A stretch of 64,000 nucleotides of DNA from positions 11,482 to 75,481 of the forward strand of contig CAZUHQ010000007.1 in NCBI GenBank assembly GCA_964620605.1. The letters run 5' to 3'. Position 1 is the stretch's first letter, and the number at the start of each line of letters is the position of its first letter. The DNA is from Thalassotalea_E sp964620605. GTDB lineage: Bacteria > Pseudomonadota > Gammaproteobacteria > Enterobacterales > Alteromonadaceae. The notes below the pieces were generated by a model. It was given only the letters and a program-made list of their open reading frames with translations. It searched no databases and was not told the origin of the DNA. Shown here one piece after another: positions 42,843-52,282 of this stretch. Made by a program: the position numbers and the translations under genes.

Positions 42843-45800
42843 ATGTCAAAACTATTAAATAGCGGTTTTACGCCGCGTAAGTCGCTGGCCGCGTTGGCGG
42901 TTGGCTCTGCGTTGTTTTTATCTATGCCTGCTGCGTTTGCGGCAAGTGATACTTATGGTCAAATTCGAGGTTCAGTTGAGGCCTCGGGGGTTGATCTCGC
43001 CAATGCGACTATTGTATTAACGCATAGTACCAAAGGTTTTAAACGGTCGGTTCAGTCAAACGCAAATGGTGAATTTTCGTTAAAAGGCCTACCAGTTGGT
43101 CGCTATAACGTTATGATTTCTAAAGATGGTTACCAAAGTGCGGAATTAAAAGATTTACTGATTTCTATCGGCCAAACCACCAATCTTGGTGATATTGCTC
43201 TCGGTAATAATTCTGTTGAAGTGATTGAAATTCGTGGTACCCAGGTCGCAAAAATTGATGTTGAAAGTTCTCAGCAAGGGGTGGTATTTAGTGCCAATGA
43301 ACTAGCGATATTGCCGGTAGGCGAAGATGTATCATCGGTAGCTGTGATGGCGCCAGGTAACAGCATGGGCTCAACCGGGATTTTCAGTGGCATTGGTGGT
43401 TCTGATGGTCGTTTAGTTAGTTCGGCCGGTGGCTCAGTGGCGGAAAACGGTTATTACCTTAATGGTTTTAATATTACCGATATTCGTTATAACGCGCTGA
43501 TTTCTGATTTTGCCTGGGAAGCAGTCGATCAAATCAATGTTATCAATGGTGGTATCCCAGCGCAGTACGGCCGTACCGTTGGTGGTGTCACTAACATGGT
43601 GGCAAAAACCGGTGAAAATGAATTCTCTTTCGGCGGTAAATTTGACTGGCAGCCGAGTGGCTTAAGAGGCACGTCCCCTGATTTTAACTATTCCGATAAC
43701 CAGGGTGAAGGCTGGACTAACCATTATCGCAATTCAGAAACCAAGATAGATGATAAAGAAATTTCAGTATGGGCCAGTGGTGCGATCATTGAAGACAAAG
43801 TGTTTTTCTACGCCCTTTATGCGCCGAGCAATGAAAACTCAGAATGGGCGGATAAAGGTGAAGGTACGACTCAATATACCAAGCGCAAAGTAGACCGTGA
43901 TAATTTGTTCGTTAACCTGGATTTTCAATTATTCGAAGACCATGCTTTTGGTTTTACTTATATGGATAGCCAAAGAGATACCACAGACCATAAGTATTTC
44001 TGGTCACCGGTTACTGGTTTAGGTGAGTTAAAGGGAGCGAGCATCGATAATCTGGATCGCACTTTTGAAACTGATAATAAAATTTATATCGCCAACTATA
44101 CCGGTTATTTAACCGAGAGTTTATCGGTTAGTGCTAGCTGGGGCCGAATGGAAACGGAAAATGATGGCCGTTTAGGTACCTCAGATCAATTTTGGGTGCG
44201 CGACAGAAGAAGCAGTAATGTACTGGTGACTAACACTGTTGGGGAATATAGCTCGACCAGTGAAGATACCCGTGACAGTTTTAGAGTCGATTTTGAATGG
44301 GATATTGCCGATAACCATACTTTAGCATTCGGTTATGAACAGGACGATACTAATTCGAAAACTACTGGTCGCGGTCATGGCCCGGATGGCATGCAGTATT
44401 CAAGCTCAGAAGTATGGCATTCAACTTCCGAGCGCACACGCTGGTGTGACTCAGGTGCCGCCTGTGTTGATGGTGAGTTTACTATGCCTGCTGGTGACTA
44501 TCATTATGCACGCCAGTTTGATAAAGACGCAGACTTTGATGGTAAGTTTTCTGCCTATTATATTCAGGACACCTGGCAAGTTACTGACAACTTAGTGGCC
44601 AAGTTTGGTTTACGGAACGAAGCCTTCTCTAACACTACCAGTAATGGTGAAAAGTGGATCGATATGGATAACCAGATCGCGCCGCGTTTAGAGCTAAACT
44701 ACGACATTAACGGCGATGGTTCACAAAAAGTGTTCTTTAACTATGGCCGTTACTATCAGCCGGTGGCAGCTAGGGTTAGTGAGCGTTTTGTTTCGCCAGA
44801 AAGCGATATTCGTTATTACCGCATCGTTGAAGACTTTAATACCGATACCGGTGAGTTAGTAATGAGCGATGTTCAGGGCGTACAGATTAGAGGTAATGGA
44901 GAAGTGAGACCTGGTGCAATCTTTGCCGATGCCGATCTTGAGCCTATGTATCTCGATGGCTTTAACTTAGGTTATGAAATAGTCGTTGATGATAACTGGG
45001 TATTAGGCGTTACTGCCACTTATCGCGATCTGAAAGTGTCGATTGAAGATGTTCAGGTTGATGGTTTTGCCGGTGAAAACGGCTGGGGCGTATTGCAATG
45101 GTGTGCCGATAACAATAAAGACTGTACAGGTTTTGAAGGCGTTGCCGGTCAGGTGTGGAACGGTGGTTCAGCGCGCTTTGTTAACCCGGGTAAAGACTTA
45201 ACCATCTGGGAAGATTTTAATGGTGACGGCACGCTAACCAAAGAAACTATCGATGCTTCCTATTTAGGTTATCCAAAAGCAAAACGTAAATATAAAGCCA
45301 TCACTTTTAGCTTCGATGGTGATGTTACCGATAAATTCCATATTGCCGGTTCTTATACCTGGAGTCGCTCTGAAGGTAATACCGAAGGCTTGGTACGTTC
45401 TGATAATGATCAGCGCGATCCGGGCTGGACTCGTTCATTCGACGAACCGCAAATTGTTGAAGACGGCTATGGTCGTTTGCCGAACGACAGACCGCATAAC
45501 TTTAAGGTCTGGGGTACTTATCAGTTAACCGATGACTTTAGCGCCTCGTTTAACTACAACCTGTATTCAGGTGCGCCGATTAACCATTTCGGTTATCACG
45601 AAGATTTACCAACCTGGGGCGCAGAGTATTTCCGTAAAGATGAACAGCCGGTTCCTCGTGGCACAGCGGGTCGTATGGAAACCTTACAAAACTTAAGTTT
45701 GGGACTTAATTATTTCACCGAGATTTTCGATGGTCAGGCGCATGTTAGCCTGCAAGTGAGTAACCCGTTCAACTGGGATGGTGTTACCAGTGTTAGACAA

Positions 45801-45935
45801 ATTGGTGAGCGTTATTCAGTGCAGGATCTTGACGAAAGTGATGATTTAACTGCTAATGATGATGCGTTATGGAATACCCCTAAAGGTTGGCAAACACCGC
45901 GTGAAGTAAGGTTATCAGTGCGTTACGACTTTTAA
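42843..45935 (+). CDS. Oar-like TonB-dependent receptor with N-terminal carboxypeptidase-regulatory domain
   Basis: This 1030-residue outer-membrane protein has a signal peptide (to about residue 33, AFA). A beta-sandwich carboxypeptidase-D-regulatory-like domain follows (GQIRGSVEASGVDL to about residue 120), then a plug (ENGYYLNGFNITDIRYN, INGGIPAQYGRTVGGVTNM) and a long barrel ending VRLSVRYDF-like. Such Oar/SusC-reminiscent receptors import larger substrates such as peptides or glycans in marine heterotrophs. The ligand is not evident. The gene is monocistronic, with a strong terminator at 46032 and an operator-like palindrome upstream. Confidence 0.92.
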   Translation: MSKLLNSGFTPRKSLAALAVGSALFLSMPAAFAASDTYGQIRGSVEASGVDLANATIVLTHSTKGFKRSVQSNANGEFSLKGLPVGRYNVMISKDGYQSAELKDLLISIGQTTNLGDIALGNNSVEVIEIRGTQVAKIDVESSQQGVVFSANELAILPVGEDVSSVAVMAPGNSMGSTGIFSGIGGSDGRLVSSAGGSVAENGYYLNGFNITDIRYNALISDFAWEAVDQINVINGGIPAQYGRTVGGVTNMVAKTGENEFSFGGKFDWQPSGLRGTSPDFNYSDNQGEGWTNHYRNSETKIDDKEISVWASGAIIEDKVFFYALYAPSNENSEWADKGEGTTQYTKRKVDRDNLFVNLDFQLFEDHAFGFTYMDSQRDTTDHKYFWSPVTGLGELKGASIDNLDRTFETDNKIYIANYTGYLTESLSVSASWGRMETENDGRLGTSDQFWVRDRRSSNVLVTNTVGEYSSTSEDTRDSFRVDFEWDIADNHTLAFGYEQDDTNSKTTGRGHGPDGMQYSSSEVWHSTSERTRWCDSGAACVDGEFTMPAGDYHYARQFDKDADFDGKFSAYYIQDTWQVTDNLVAKFGLRNEAFSNTTSNGEKWIDMDNQIAPRLELNYDINGDGSQKVFFNYGRYYQPVAARVSERFVSPESDIRYYRIVEDFNTDTGELVMSDVQGVQIRGNGEVRPGAIFADADLEPMYLDGFNLGYEIVVDDNWVLGVTATYRDLKVSIEDVQVDGFAGENGWGVLQWCADNNKDCTGFEGVAGQVWNGGSARFVNPGKDLTIWEDFNGDGTLTKETIDASYLGYPKAKRKYKAITFSFDGDVTDKFHIAGSYTWSRSEGNTEGLVRSDNDQRDPGWTRSFDEPQIVEDGYGRLPNDRPHNFKVWGTYQLTDDFSASFNYNLYSGAPINHFGYHEDLPTWGAEYFRKDEQPVPRGTAGRMETLQNLSLGLNYFTEIFDGQAHVSLQVSNPFNWDGVTSVRQIGERYSVQDLDESDDLTANDDALWNTPKGWQTPREVRLSVRYDF

Positions 45936-46031
45936 TTTTACTCATTAGCTTTCGCTAACATGGGAGTCAGTTTGGCTGGCACCCAACACATCTCTCTGGC
46001 TTCTGATAGATTGTTATTTGAGGCAAATGTC

Positions 46032-46067
46032 AAAGCGGCTGATAATAATGGAAATCAGCCGCTTTTT
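46032..46067 (+). terminator. Terminator of the Oar-like receptor gene
   Basis: A perfect 12-bp stem AAAGCGGCTGAT/ATCAGCCGCTTT with a ten-base loop and a T-run. Confidence 0.9.
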
Positions 46068-46178
46068 ATTTTTAGTCTGAATCAATAACTTCAGTAAATG
46101 GCTATCATTAGGTTCATTTTGTTTTTATAAATCAGTTAGTTAACGATATTCGGGCTTATTGGCAGGCTGGTTTGTCGA

Positions 46179-46220
46179 GGGGGCTCGACGGCCCCCAAAG
46201 AGGGTTTGCGCGAACCCTCT
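46179..46220. repeat. Two adjacent GC-rich hairpins
   Basis: GGGGGC-TCGACG-GCCCCC is followed two bases later by AGAGGGTT-TGCGCG-AACCCTCT. Both have perfect stems (6 and 8 bp) and six-base loops. The patch is far more GC-rich than its surroundings. Its function is unknown. Confidence 0.8.
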
Positions 46221-46458
46221 CTGGACTCACCCGCGCTGCTGCAAAATGTTATTCTTACTGAAAAATTCAATCATCGAGCAAGCGCTTAGATGGCACGTCC
46301 TTGTGCCACTGCGCTTTGCCATCATCCATGATGGCAATAGCTGTGATTGAGTTTTCCATCCAGATATTTTGCCGAAGCAGACCCATGCTTCGTTCTCGTT
46401 TAGTGATTAAGTTCGTTGTAATAGCGAGCGTTTTAAGCTACATCTTTCCCATGATAGC

Positions 46459-46506
46459 GATTTGATAAGCTACGTAGGTCGTCGCGAGCATAGCGAGACA
46501 CGACAA
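46459..46506 (+). repeat. 48-bp hairpin repeat, copy 2
   Basis: It is related to 42587-42634. It can pair TCGC with GCGA and GTCG with CGAC to form a hairpin. No gene is associated with it. Confidence 0.65.
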
Positions 46507-46628
46507 AAAATTCGTTGAAGCAAGCTTCAATCTTGAATAGCCAAAATAAGGAACGAAAGTTAGAAAGTGTTTTTAACTTAGTGCTAATAGTTGCTAACTG
46601 GTAAGTATGTACCGTTAAAGCTGCTCTT

Positions 46629-47789
46629 TTATTTTTGCAGTGCTGTTGCCTGATAAAACTGATAGCCACTTTTGCCGTCCCCTTTGACCTGATACATGGC
46701 GCTATCGGCCTTTTCGATAAGCTCGCTTAACTGTTCGCTATCTTTCGGGAACAAACTAATACCGATACTGGCACCTAGAAAATAATGTTTACGTTCTATG
46801 GTGATCGCGCATTGGATTTGTTGTATCAACTTTATTGCCATATCACAGACTTGCTGCTGATTTTCAAATTGAGTAGCAATTAAGACAAATTCATCGCCGC
46901 CGACTCGGGCACAAATATCTGTACTGCGGGTGTGTTTCATCAATCGCTCGGCAACCATCTTTAATACTTGATCGCCAATTTTATGACCGGCGTTATCGTT
47001 AATCGGTTTGAAATTATCGAGATCTAGATAGAGGATCGCCATTAACTGGTGAGGGCGATTTGCCAAGGTTACGGCATTTTCGAATAGGTTGTTCATATAG
47101 CGTTTATTTTTTAAGCCGGTTAGCGGATCGTGATAAGCCAGGTTTAGTGCTTTGGCTTCGGCGTCCAGTAAACGTTTTTGAAAGTTCAGTAATATTGCCG
47201 CCAATAAGGTTAAATAAATCGCCAGTACTAATGAAGTGCCGAGTAGAAAACCCCAAAAGCGCCACTTAGGGATAAAAAATATTATTGGGTAACTGAGCCA
47301 GTGAATGGCTAATAAGCTGGTAAATATTGATGTCAGCACTAATAGTTTACGGGGAGAAAATTGCCGTTTTTGATAGCTGATCAGGGCACAGCTAATAAGG
47401 AAACCACTATTGGCGGCAATCAATAGTACACGGGCAAACCACAAGGAAAGCTCGCTGCTGATCAGTATTATCATCAGTATTTCTATCGTAATAGTGAGGA
47501 CGAGGAGATAGCGGAGACTATGCCGACATTTTAAAAATTTGATGATGCCAACTAGCAAACAGGCTTTTTCCGGTATGTTGAATACCGCGTAAAGCAGTAA
47601 CTGCAATGGACTGTCCTGGATGGAAGTGGTGAAAATTAGTGACAGCCTTGCCGTTAAAGCAAATGCCAGGGCAAGTGCCCACCAGCCTGCGCCTGGACTG
47701 GTTCTGGAAACTCGGCTGATCCAGAGAAATAAGATAAAGATGGTGAAATAAACGGTGGAACCTATGGTATGAACAATCTCAAACACCAT
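46629..47789 (-). CDS. Membrane-bound diguanylate cyclase (GGDEF)
   Basis: This 386-residue protein has about seven membrane helices in residues 1-205 and a C-terminal GGDEF domain with an intact active site (CARVGGDEFVLIATQF) and I-site RSTD five residues before it. It should therefore make c-di-GMP with product inhibition. The membrane part is hydrophobic throughout and has no named sensor motif I can identify. It is divergent from the symporter-kinase gene. Confidence 0.9.
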   Translation of the reverse strand: MVFEIVHTIGSTVYFTIFILFLWISRVSRTSPGAGWWALALAFALTARLSLIFTTSIQDSPLQLLLYAVFNIPEKACLLVGIIKFLKCRHSLRYLLVLTITIEILMIILISSELSLWFARVLLIAANSGFLISCALISYQKRQFSPRKLLVLTSIFTSLLAIHWLSYPIIFFIPKWRFWGFLLGTSLVLAIYLTLLAAILLNFQKRLLDAEAKALNLAYHDPLTGLKNKRYMNNLFENAVTLANRPHQLMAILYLDLDNFKPINDNAGHKIGDQVLKMVAERLMKHTRSTDICARVGGDEFVLIATQFENQQQVCDMAIKLIQQIQCAITIERKHYFLGASIGISLFPKDSEQLSELIEKADSAMYQVKGDGKSGYQFYQATALQK

Positions 47790-48045
47790 TTACTATCTCT
47801 CCTGTACAGCGCATCCACTCTTTCTAATTGAGTGGAAGCTCATGCTTTCACTTAGTTGGGCGTTGCAGTGAAATTTTTCAGCAGCCAAGCCCTATATCAA
47901 TACTAGCGCAAAAGCGCTTATTAACCAGTGATCTTGTTGATAAGAATCATCAGACTTGATCTACGACTTAAGTCTTAATCCTTAAGATGTTTTTTCAAAC
48001 TTGAACTTGGTAAGCTAACAAAAATAAAATTAACCGAGCGATAAT

Positions 48046-51000
48046 ATGTTCCCGAACTGGCAACTGACATTAATAAGTATCAGCTATATTGGTTTGCTGT
48101 TTATTATTGCTTATTTAGGGGATAAATATCGTCACCGTCTGATTAAACAGAGCCAAAGTATTATTTATGCGCTTTCGCTCGGAGTGTATTGTACATCCTG
48201 GAGTTTTTTAGGGACATCGGCGCAGGCTGCATCTAATTTCTTTTCTCATTTACCGATTTATCTTGGGCCGATTTTACTGTTTCTTTTTGCCTGGCCCTTT
48301 ATCCAGCGCATTATTCGCATCAGTTTAAAACTGAACTTAACCTCTATTGCCGACTTGTTGGCGGCGCGTTTTGGTAAGTCGCATAATCTGGCGATCATGG
48401 TAACCCTGGTCGCGTTGATCGGCACCATGCCTTATATCGCACTCCAGCTAAAAGCCATTGTCTATTCGTTCCAGCAATTGCAGGCGTCAAACATTGTCAG
48501 TACTTGGGGTTTTGGCTTGATTGTTAGCCTGGTGTTGGCAGGGTTTACTATTGTATTTGGTATTCGCAATATTGATGTCACTGAGCGTCATCCCGGAGTG
48601 GTATTGGCGATAGCGTTTGAGAGCTTAGTAAAATTAATTGCATTTTTAGCGCTTGGTATTTTTGTTTCTTGCTTTTTGTTCGATTCGCCGATGGAGATTT
48701 GGCGACAATCAAACGCTAGTGCCCAGCTTTATAACAATGCGAACTTAGATAGCTTGCTGTCGATGTTGGCGATGCTGATCATAGTAATGGCAGCGTTTTT
48801 ATCCTTGCCACGCCAGTTTCAGGTGATGGTGGTGGAACTCAAAGATGAAAAAGATACCTGGCTCAGCCGTCGATTGTTTCCGTTATATTTGTTGGTGTTT
48901 GCGATATTTGCCATGCCGTTGGGACTGGCAGGGCATGTGCTACTAGGTGATACGGTTCAGGCAGATACTTATGTACTGTTTCTTCCCTGGATAGAGCAGC
49001 AGACCTGGCTGACCTTAGTGGCATTTCTTGGCGCGATTTCAGCTGCCAGTTCCATGGTGATCATTTCATCGATTGCCTTAAGTACCATGCTCAGTAATGA
49101 AATTGTCTTTCCGTTATTGTTTCGTTCCCATCAGGCGGGTCACATCCAGATTGAGTATGACCATTTCCGCTATCGGCTGTTAAAAATTCGCAAGTTACTG
49201 GTGCTTATGGTGATTTTACTCGGTTATGTGGTGTTTTTGATGGCATCACCCGATACCTTAAGCTCAATGGGGGAAGTGGCGTTTGGTGCATTTGCCCAGT
49301 TAACTCCGGCATTAGTGGCGGCTTTTTACTGGCGGCGAGCCAGTTTAACCGGGGTTTATGGTGGAATTTTAATCGGTTTTATGTTGTGGTTGATCTTAAA
49401 CTTTTTGCCGCAATTTGGTCTCTATCAGCAACCCTTTAATGATGGCATCTTGCCAGCAAACAGTATTTCCAGCCTGCTAAGCCTGGCCGCCAATGTTTTT
49501 GTGATGTGGGCGTTATCGAAAATCAGCAGGCAAACGGTACAGGAGCGGGTGCAGGCGTCTCTGTTTCTTGAATGGCAATCACCTGGACTGTTATCCAGTG
49601 GTAAGAACCGACGTATCGACTACAAAGAGCTGGAATTGCTGGCATCGCGTTTTGTTGGCACCACTAAAGCTGCTACCAGCTTTGCGAAATTTCAGCGCAA
49701 AAATATTAAACAGGAACTTGGTACGCCTGCGTATAATCAGGAACTGTTGCAGCATACGGAAAACACTTTGGCCAGTGTTATGGGAGCCTCTTCCGCGCGC
49801 TTAGTGTTATCATCCGCGCTTGATGGGCGGGATATCGCACTGGACGATCTTGCCCTGCTGGTGGAAGAAGCGTCTAGTCAGAAGTTGCAATATAGTGAGC
49901 ACTTACTACAAAGTGCGATTGAAAATGCCAGTGAAGGTATTTCCATTGTTGATAGCGATTTGAATCTGGTGGCCTGGAATAAGAAATACCTTGACCTGTT
50001 TAATTATCCCCCAGAGTTGATTTATAAAGGCGCGCCGATAGAACATTTGATCCGCTTTAATGCCAGCAAAGGTTTATGCGGTACAGGAAACATAGAACAG
50101 CAGGTAAGTAAGCGCTTGCAACATCTTAAGGTAGGCAGTTCGCATAGTTCGGAGCGCCAGCAGGATAATGGCCAAGTGATCCGCATCGAGGGCAATCCTC
50201 TGCCCGACGGTGGCTTTGTTATGATGTTTTCCGATATTACCGCCTATCGTCAGGCAGAACAGGTATTAAAAGATGCGAATGTTAACCTGGAAGACTTGAT
50301 TAAGGAGCGTACCCAAAAACTGGAGCAGGCAAATGAAGCGTTAGCATTAGCGCGGGAAAAAGCGGAGCAGGCACATATTAAAAAAAGTTTGTATTTAAAA
50401 GCCTGTAGTCATGATTTAATGCAGCCGTTAGAGGCGGCGCGCCTGTTTACTTCGGCGTTGGCAGATCAGGATAATTTAAATGATAGCCAGCGGCGCCAGG
50501 TACAAAATATCGACCATTCACTGAAAGTGGCGAATGATTTATTGGCAGATCTTGGTGAGATCGCCCGCATCGAAAGCGGTAATATTAAACCGCAATATTC
50601 GGTGTTTTCGCTTAATCACCTGTTTGAAGAATTGAGCAGGGAATTTTCCGCTTCTGCGGCTGACTTGGGTGTTGAATTTCGTATTGTTCACACTTCCTTG
50701 TGGCTGTCTTCTGATCGCAATTTACTGCGGCGGATTTTGCAGAATATAATCGGTAATGCATTTCGTTACGCCAGTCCGGGCAAGGTCTTATTAGGTGCTC
50801 GCAAAGGGCGAGAGCAGGCGATGATCCAGGTGCTGGATAATGGTCCTGGCATTCCGTTGGAAAAACAATCGCTGGTTTTTGAGCAGTTTACCCAGTTAAA
50901 TAGCGGCGTTTCGCATGCTGGTCGAGGTTTGGGGTTAGGACTCAATATCACCCAGAGCCTGGCGCAGTTATTGGGTCATAGCTTAACACTGGTATCAAAA

Positions 51001-51495
51001 GAACAGCTGGGCTGTAAATTTATTATCGGTGTTGAAACTGCGCAGCCCCAGTTAAGACCAGTGATCGAAAAGCCAGTACTTAACGTCGGTTTTAGCGATA
51101 TTACTGTAATGTGTATCGATAATGATCCGGATGTGCTTAGCGGCATGGTGGAACTATTATTGACCTGGCAATGCCGGGTATTGGCGGCCGAATCTTTTCA
51201 GCAGGCGCAGCAATTATTTCACCAGCATGACCATGATGTGCAAATCTTATTAGTGGATTATCAGCTGGATAATGGTCTGGATGGTTTGGCATTGATCGCA
51301 TCGCTGCGCCAGCAATGTCGTCACTATTTACCGGCAATTTTAATCACTGCCACTACCGATGCCGATATTCAAGAAAAAACCAAAGCGGCGGATGTCGGCT
51401 ATATGCGCAAAATGGTTAAGCCTGCGGCGCTTAGAGCAATGATCAGTGCGATGTTGACCAAACGGTTGCAAGATAAGTTTTTGCAATCGTTATAA
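48046..51495 (+). CDS. crbS: CrbS-like sodium:solute symporter-histidine kinase hybrid
   Basis: This 1149-residue protein has an N-terminal SSS-family transporter domain of about 13 helices (residues 1-500), a STAC-like linker, and a PAS domain (ENASEGISIVDSDLNLVAWNKKYLDLF). A coiled coil, HisKA (phospho-His in KACSHDLMQPLEAARLF), HATPase (NIIGNAFRYAS, DNGPGIP, GRGLGLGLNI) and a C-terminal receiver (acceptor Asp in LVDYQLDNG) follow. The layout is that of CrbS/MxtR, which with CrbR controls acetyl-CoA synthetase in the acetate switch. The cognate-looking regulator is the next gene, convergent. Solute sensing or transport is inferred. Confidence 0.85.
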   Translation: MFPNWQLTLISISYIGLLFIIAYLGDKYRHRLIKQSQSIIYALSLGVYCTSWSFLGTSAQAASNFFSHLPIYLGPILLFLFAWPFIQRIIRISLKLNLTSIADLLAARFGKSHNLAIMVTLVALIGTMPYIALQLKAIVYSFQQLQASNIVSTWGFGLIVSLVLAGFTIVFGIRNIDVTERHPGVVLAIAFESLVKLIAFLALGIFVSCFLFDSPMEIWRQSNASAQLYNNANLDSLLSMLAMLIIVMAAFLSLPRQFQVMVVELKDEKDTWLSRRLFPLYLLVFAIFAMPLGLAGHVLLGDTVQADTYVLFLPWIEQQTWLTLVAFLGAISAASSMVIISSIALSTMLSNEIVFPLLFRSHQAGHIQIEYDHFRYRLLKIRKLLVLMVILLGYVVFLMASPDTLSSMGEVAFGAFAQLTPALVAAFYWRRASLTGVYGGILIGFMLWLILNFLPQFGLYQQPFNDGILPANSISSLLSLAANVFVMWALSKISRQTVQERVQASLFLEWQSPGLLSSGKNRRIDYKELELLASRFVGTTKAATSFAKFQRKNIKQELGTPAYNQELLQHTENTLASVMGASSARLVLSSALDGRDIALDDLALLVEEASSQKLQYSEHLLQSAIENASEGISIVDSDLNLVAWNKKYLDLFNYPPELIYKGAPIEHLIRFNASKGLCGTGNIEQQVSKRLQHLKVGSSHSSERQQDNGQVIRIEGNPLPDGGFVMMFSDITAYRQAEQVLKDANVNLEDLIKERTQKLEQANEALALAREKAEQAHIKKSLYLKACSHDLMQPLEAARLFTSALADQDNLNDSQRRQVQNIDHSLKVANDLLADLGEIARIESGNIKPQYSVFSLNHLFEELSREFSASAADLGVEFRIVHTSLWLSSDRNLLRRILQNIIGNAFRYASPGKVLLGARKGREQAMIQVLDNGPGIPLEKQSLVFEQFTQLNSGVSHAGRGLGLGLNITQSLAQLLGHSLTLVSKEQLGCKFIIGVETAQPQLRPVIEKPVLNVGFSDITVMCIDNDPDVLSGMVELLLTWQCRVLAAESFQQAQQLFHQHDHDVQILLVDYQLDNGLDGLALIASLRQQCRHYLPAILITATTDADIQEKTKAADVGYMRKMVKPAALRAMISAMLTKRLQDKFLQSL

Positions 51496-51521
51496 TTTAT
51501 AAGAAGCTATTTGATTGTGAA

Positions 51522-52181
51522 TCAGCTATTCTCGTTAAAATTATCGTTGAGCTCTAATTGTCCGATGGCGATTACCGCCTGGGTGCGATTTCTGACATTG
51601 AGCTTGCGAAATATCGCGGTGGCATGGGCTTTTATTGTCGCTTCCGAGACATTTAAATCATAGGCGATCTGTTTATTTAACATTCCTTGGGCAAACATCA
51701 TTAAAATACGATATTGCTGTTGGGTCAGGCTGGCAACTCGCTCGGCGATATCGCTGTTATCTTCATTACCTTGGCTGCTTTGAAAGCTGTCTGGCAGCCA
51801 GGTATCACCTATTAATACTTGGCCAATGGCACTAAATATGGTTTCGACCGGCGTTGATTTGGGGACAAAGCCGGCAGCGCCATATTCCATTGCTTTGGCG
51901 ATGGTGTCTTGATCTTCATGGGCCGAGACTACCACCACAGGTACTTGCGGAAAATGCGTTCTGACATGAATTAAGGTATTAAAGCCATGAGCGCCAGGGA
52001 TATTTAAATCGAGCAACAGCAAGTCTGCGTCGTCGTGTGTATTGAGCTGTTGTTCCAGCTCGGCTATGGTTTGTGCCTCTACCCATTGTGTTTGCGTCAG
52101 TTTAACCTTTAGCGTATCTAGCAAAGCTTGTCTGAATAATGGGTGATCATCAGCTATTATTATTTTTTCTGGCTGGATCAT
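51522..52181 (-). CDS. crbR: CrbR-like LuxR-family response regulator
   Basis: This 219-residue protein has a receiver domain (DDHPLFRQAL acidic pocket, acceptor Asp in LLLLDLNIPGAHGF, Lys in GFVPKSTPVE) and a C-terminal LuxR helix-turn-helix (LTQQQYRILMMFAQGMLNKQ, then VSEATIKAHATAIFRKLNVRNRTQA). It ends 27 bp from the end of the symporter-kinase gene on the other strand. CrbR-type regulators activate acs. No acs gene lies in the window, so target control is inferred from family and neighbour. Confidence 0.85.
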   Translation of the reverse strand: MIQPEKIIIADDHPLFRQALLDTLKVKLTQTQWVEAQTIAELEQQLNTHDDADLLLLDLNIPGAHGFNTLIHVRTHFPQVPVVVVSAHEDQDTIAKAMEYGAAGFVPKSTPVETIFSAIGQVLIGDTWLPDSFQSSQGNEDNSDIAERVASLTQQQYRILMMFAQGMLNKQIAYDLNVSEATIKAHATAIFRKLNVRNRTQAVIAIGQLELNDNFNENS

Positions 52182-52230
52182 AAATAGGTTTCCTCAAACT
52201 ATCCCAGCCTCAGTATATCGCTAAATGTAA

Positions 52231-52266
52231 AAAAAGCTTATCAGACTAAAGTCTAATAAGCTTTTC
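52231..52266 (-). terminator. Terminator of pepD
   Basis: AAAAGCTTAT-C-AGAC pairs with GTCT-A-ATAAGCTTTT around TAAA, leaving a T-rich end on either strand. It lies 17 bp behind the pepD stop. Confidence 0.8.
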
Positions 52267-52282
52267 TTTGATCTAGCCGATA

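Larger units (their letters stand above)
45936..46628. other. 693-bp gap with terminator, GC-rich double hairpin and hairpin repeat
   Basis: After the receptor terminator comes an unusually GC-rich patch with two tandem hairpins (46179-46220) and, further on, a 48-bp dispersed repeat (46459-46506). A 63-codon frame at 46159 runs through the hairpins but shows no ribosome site or recognisable domain, and I do not call it. Confidence 0.6.

Noticed and set aside
46159..46350. 63-codon reading frame
   Set aside because: It runs through two perfect hairpins, has no ribosome site and shows no protein-like composition.
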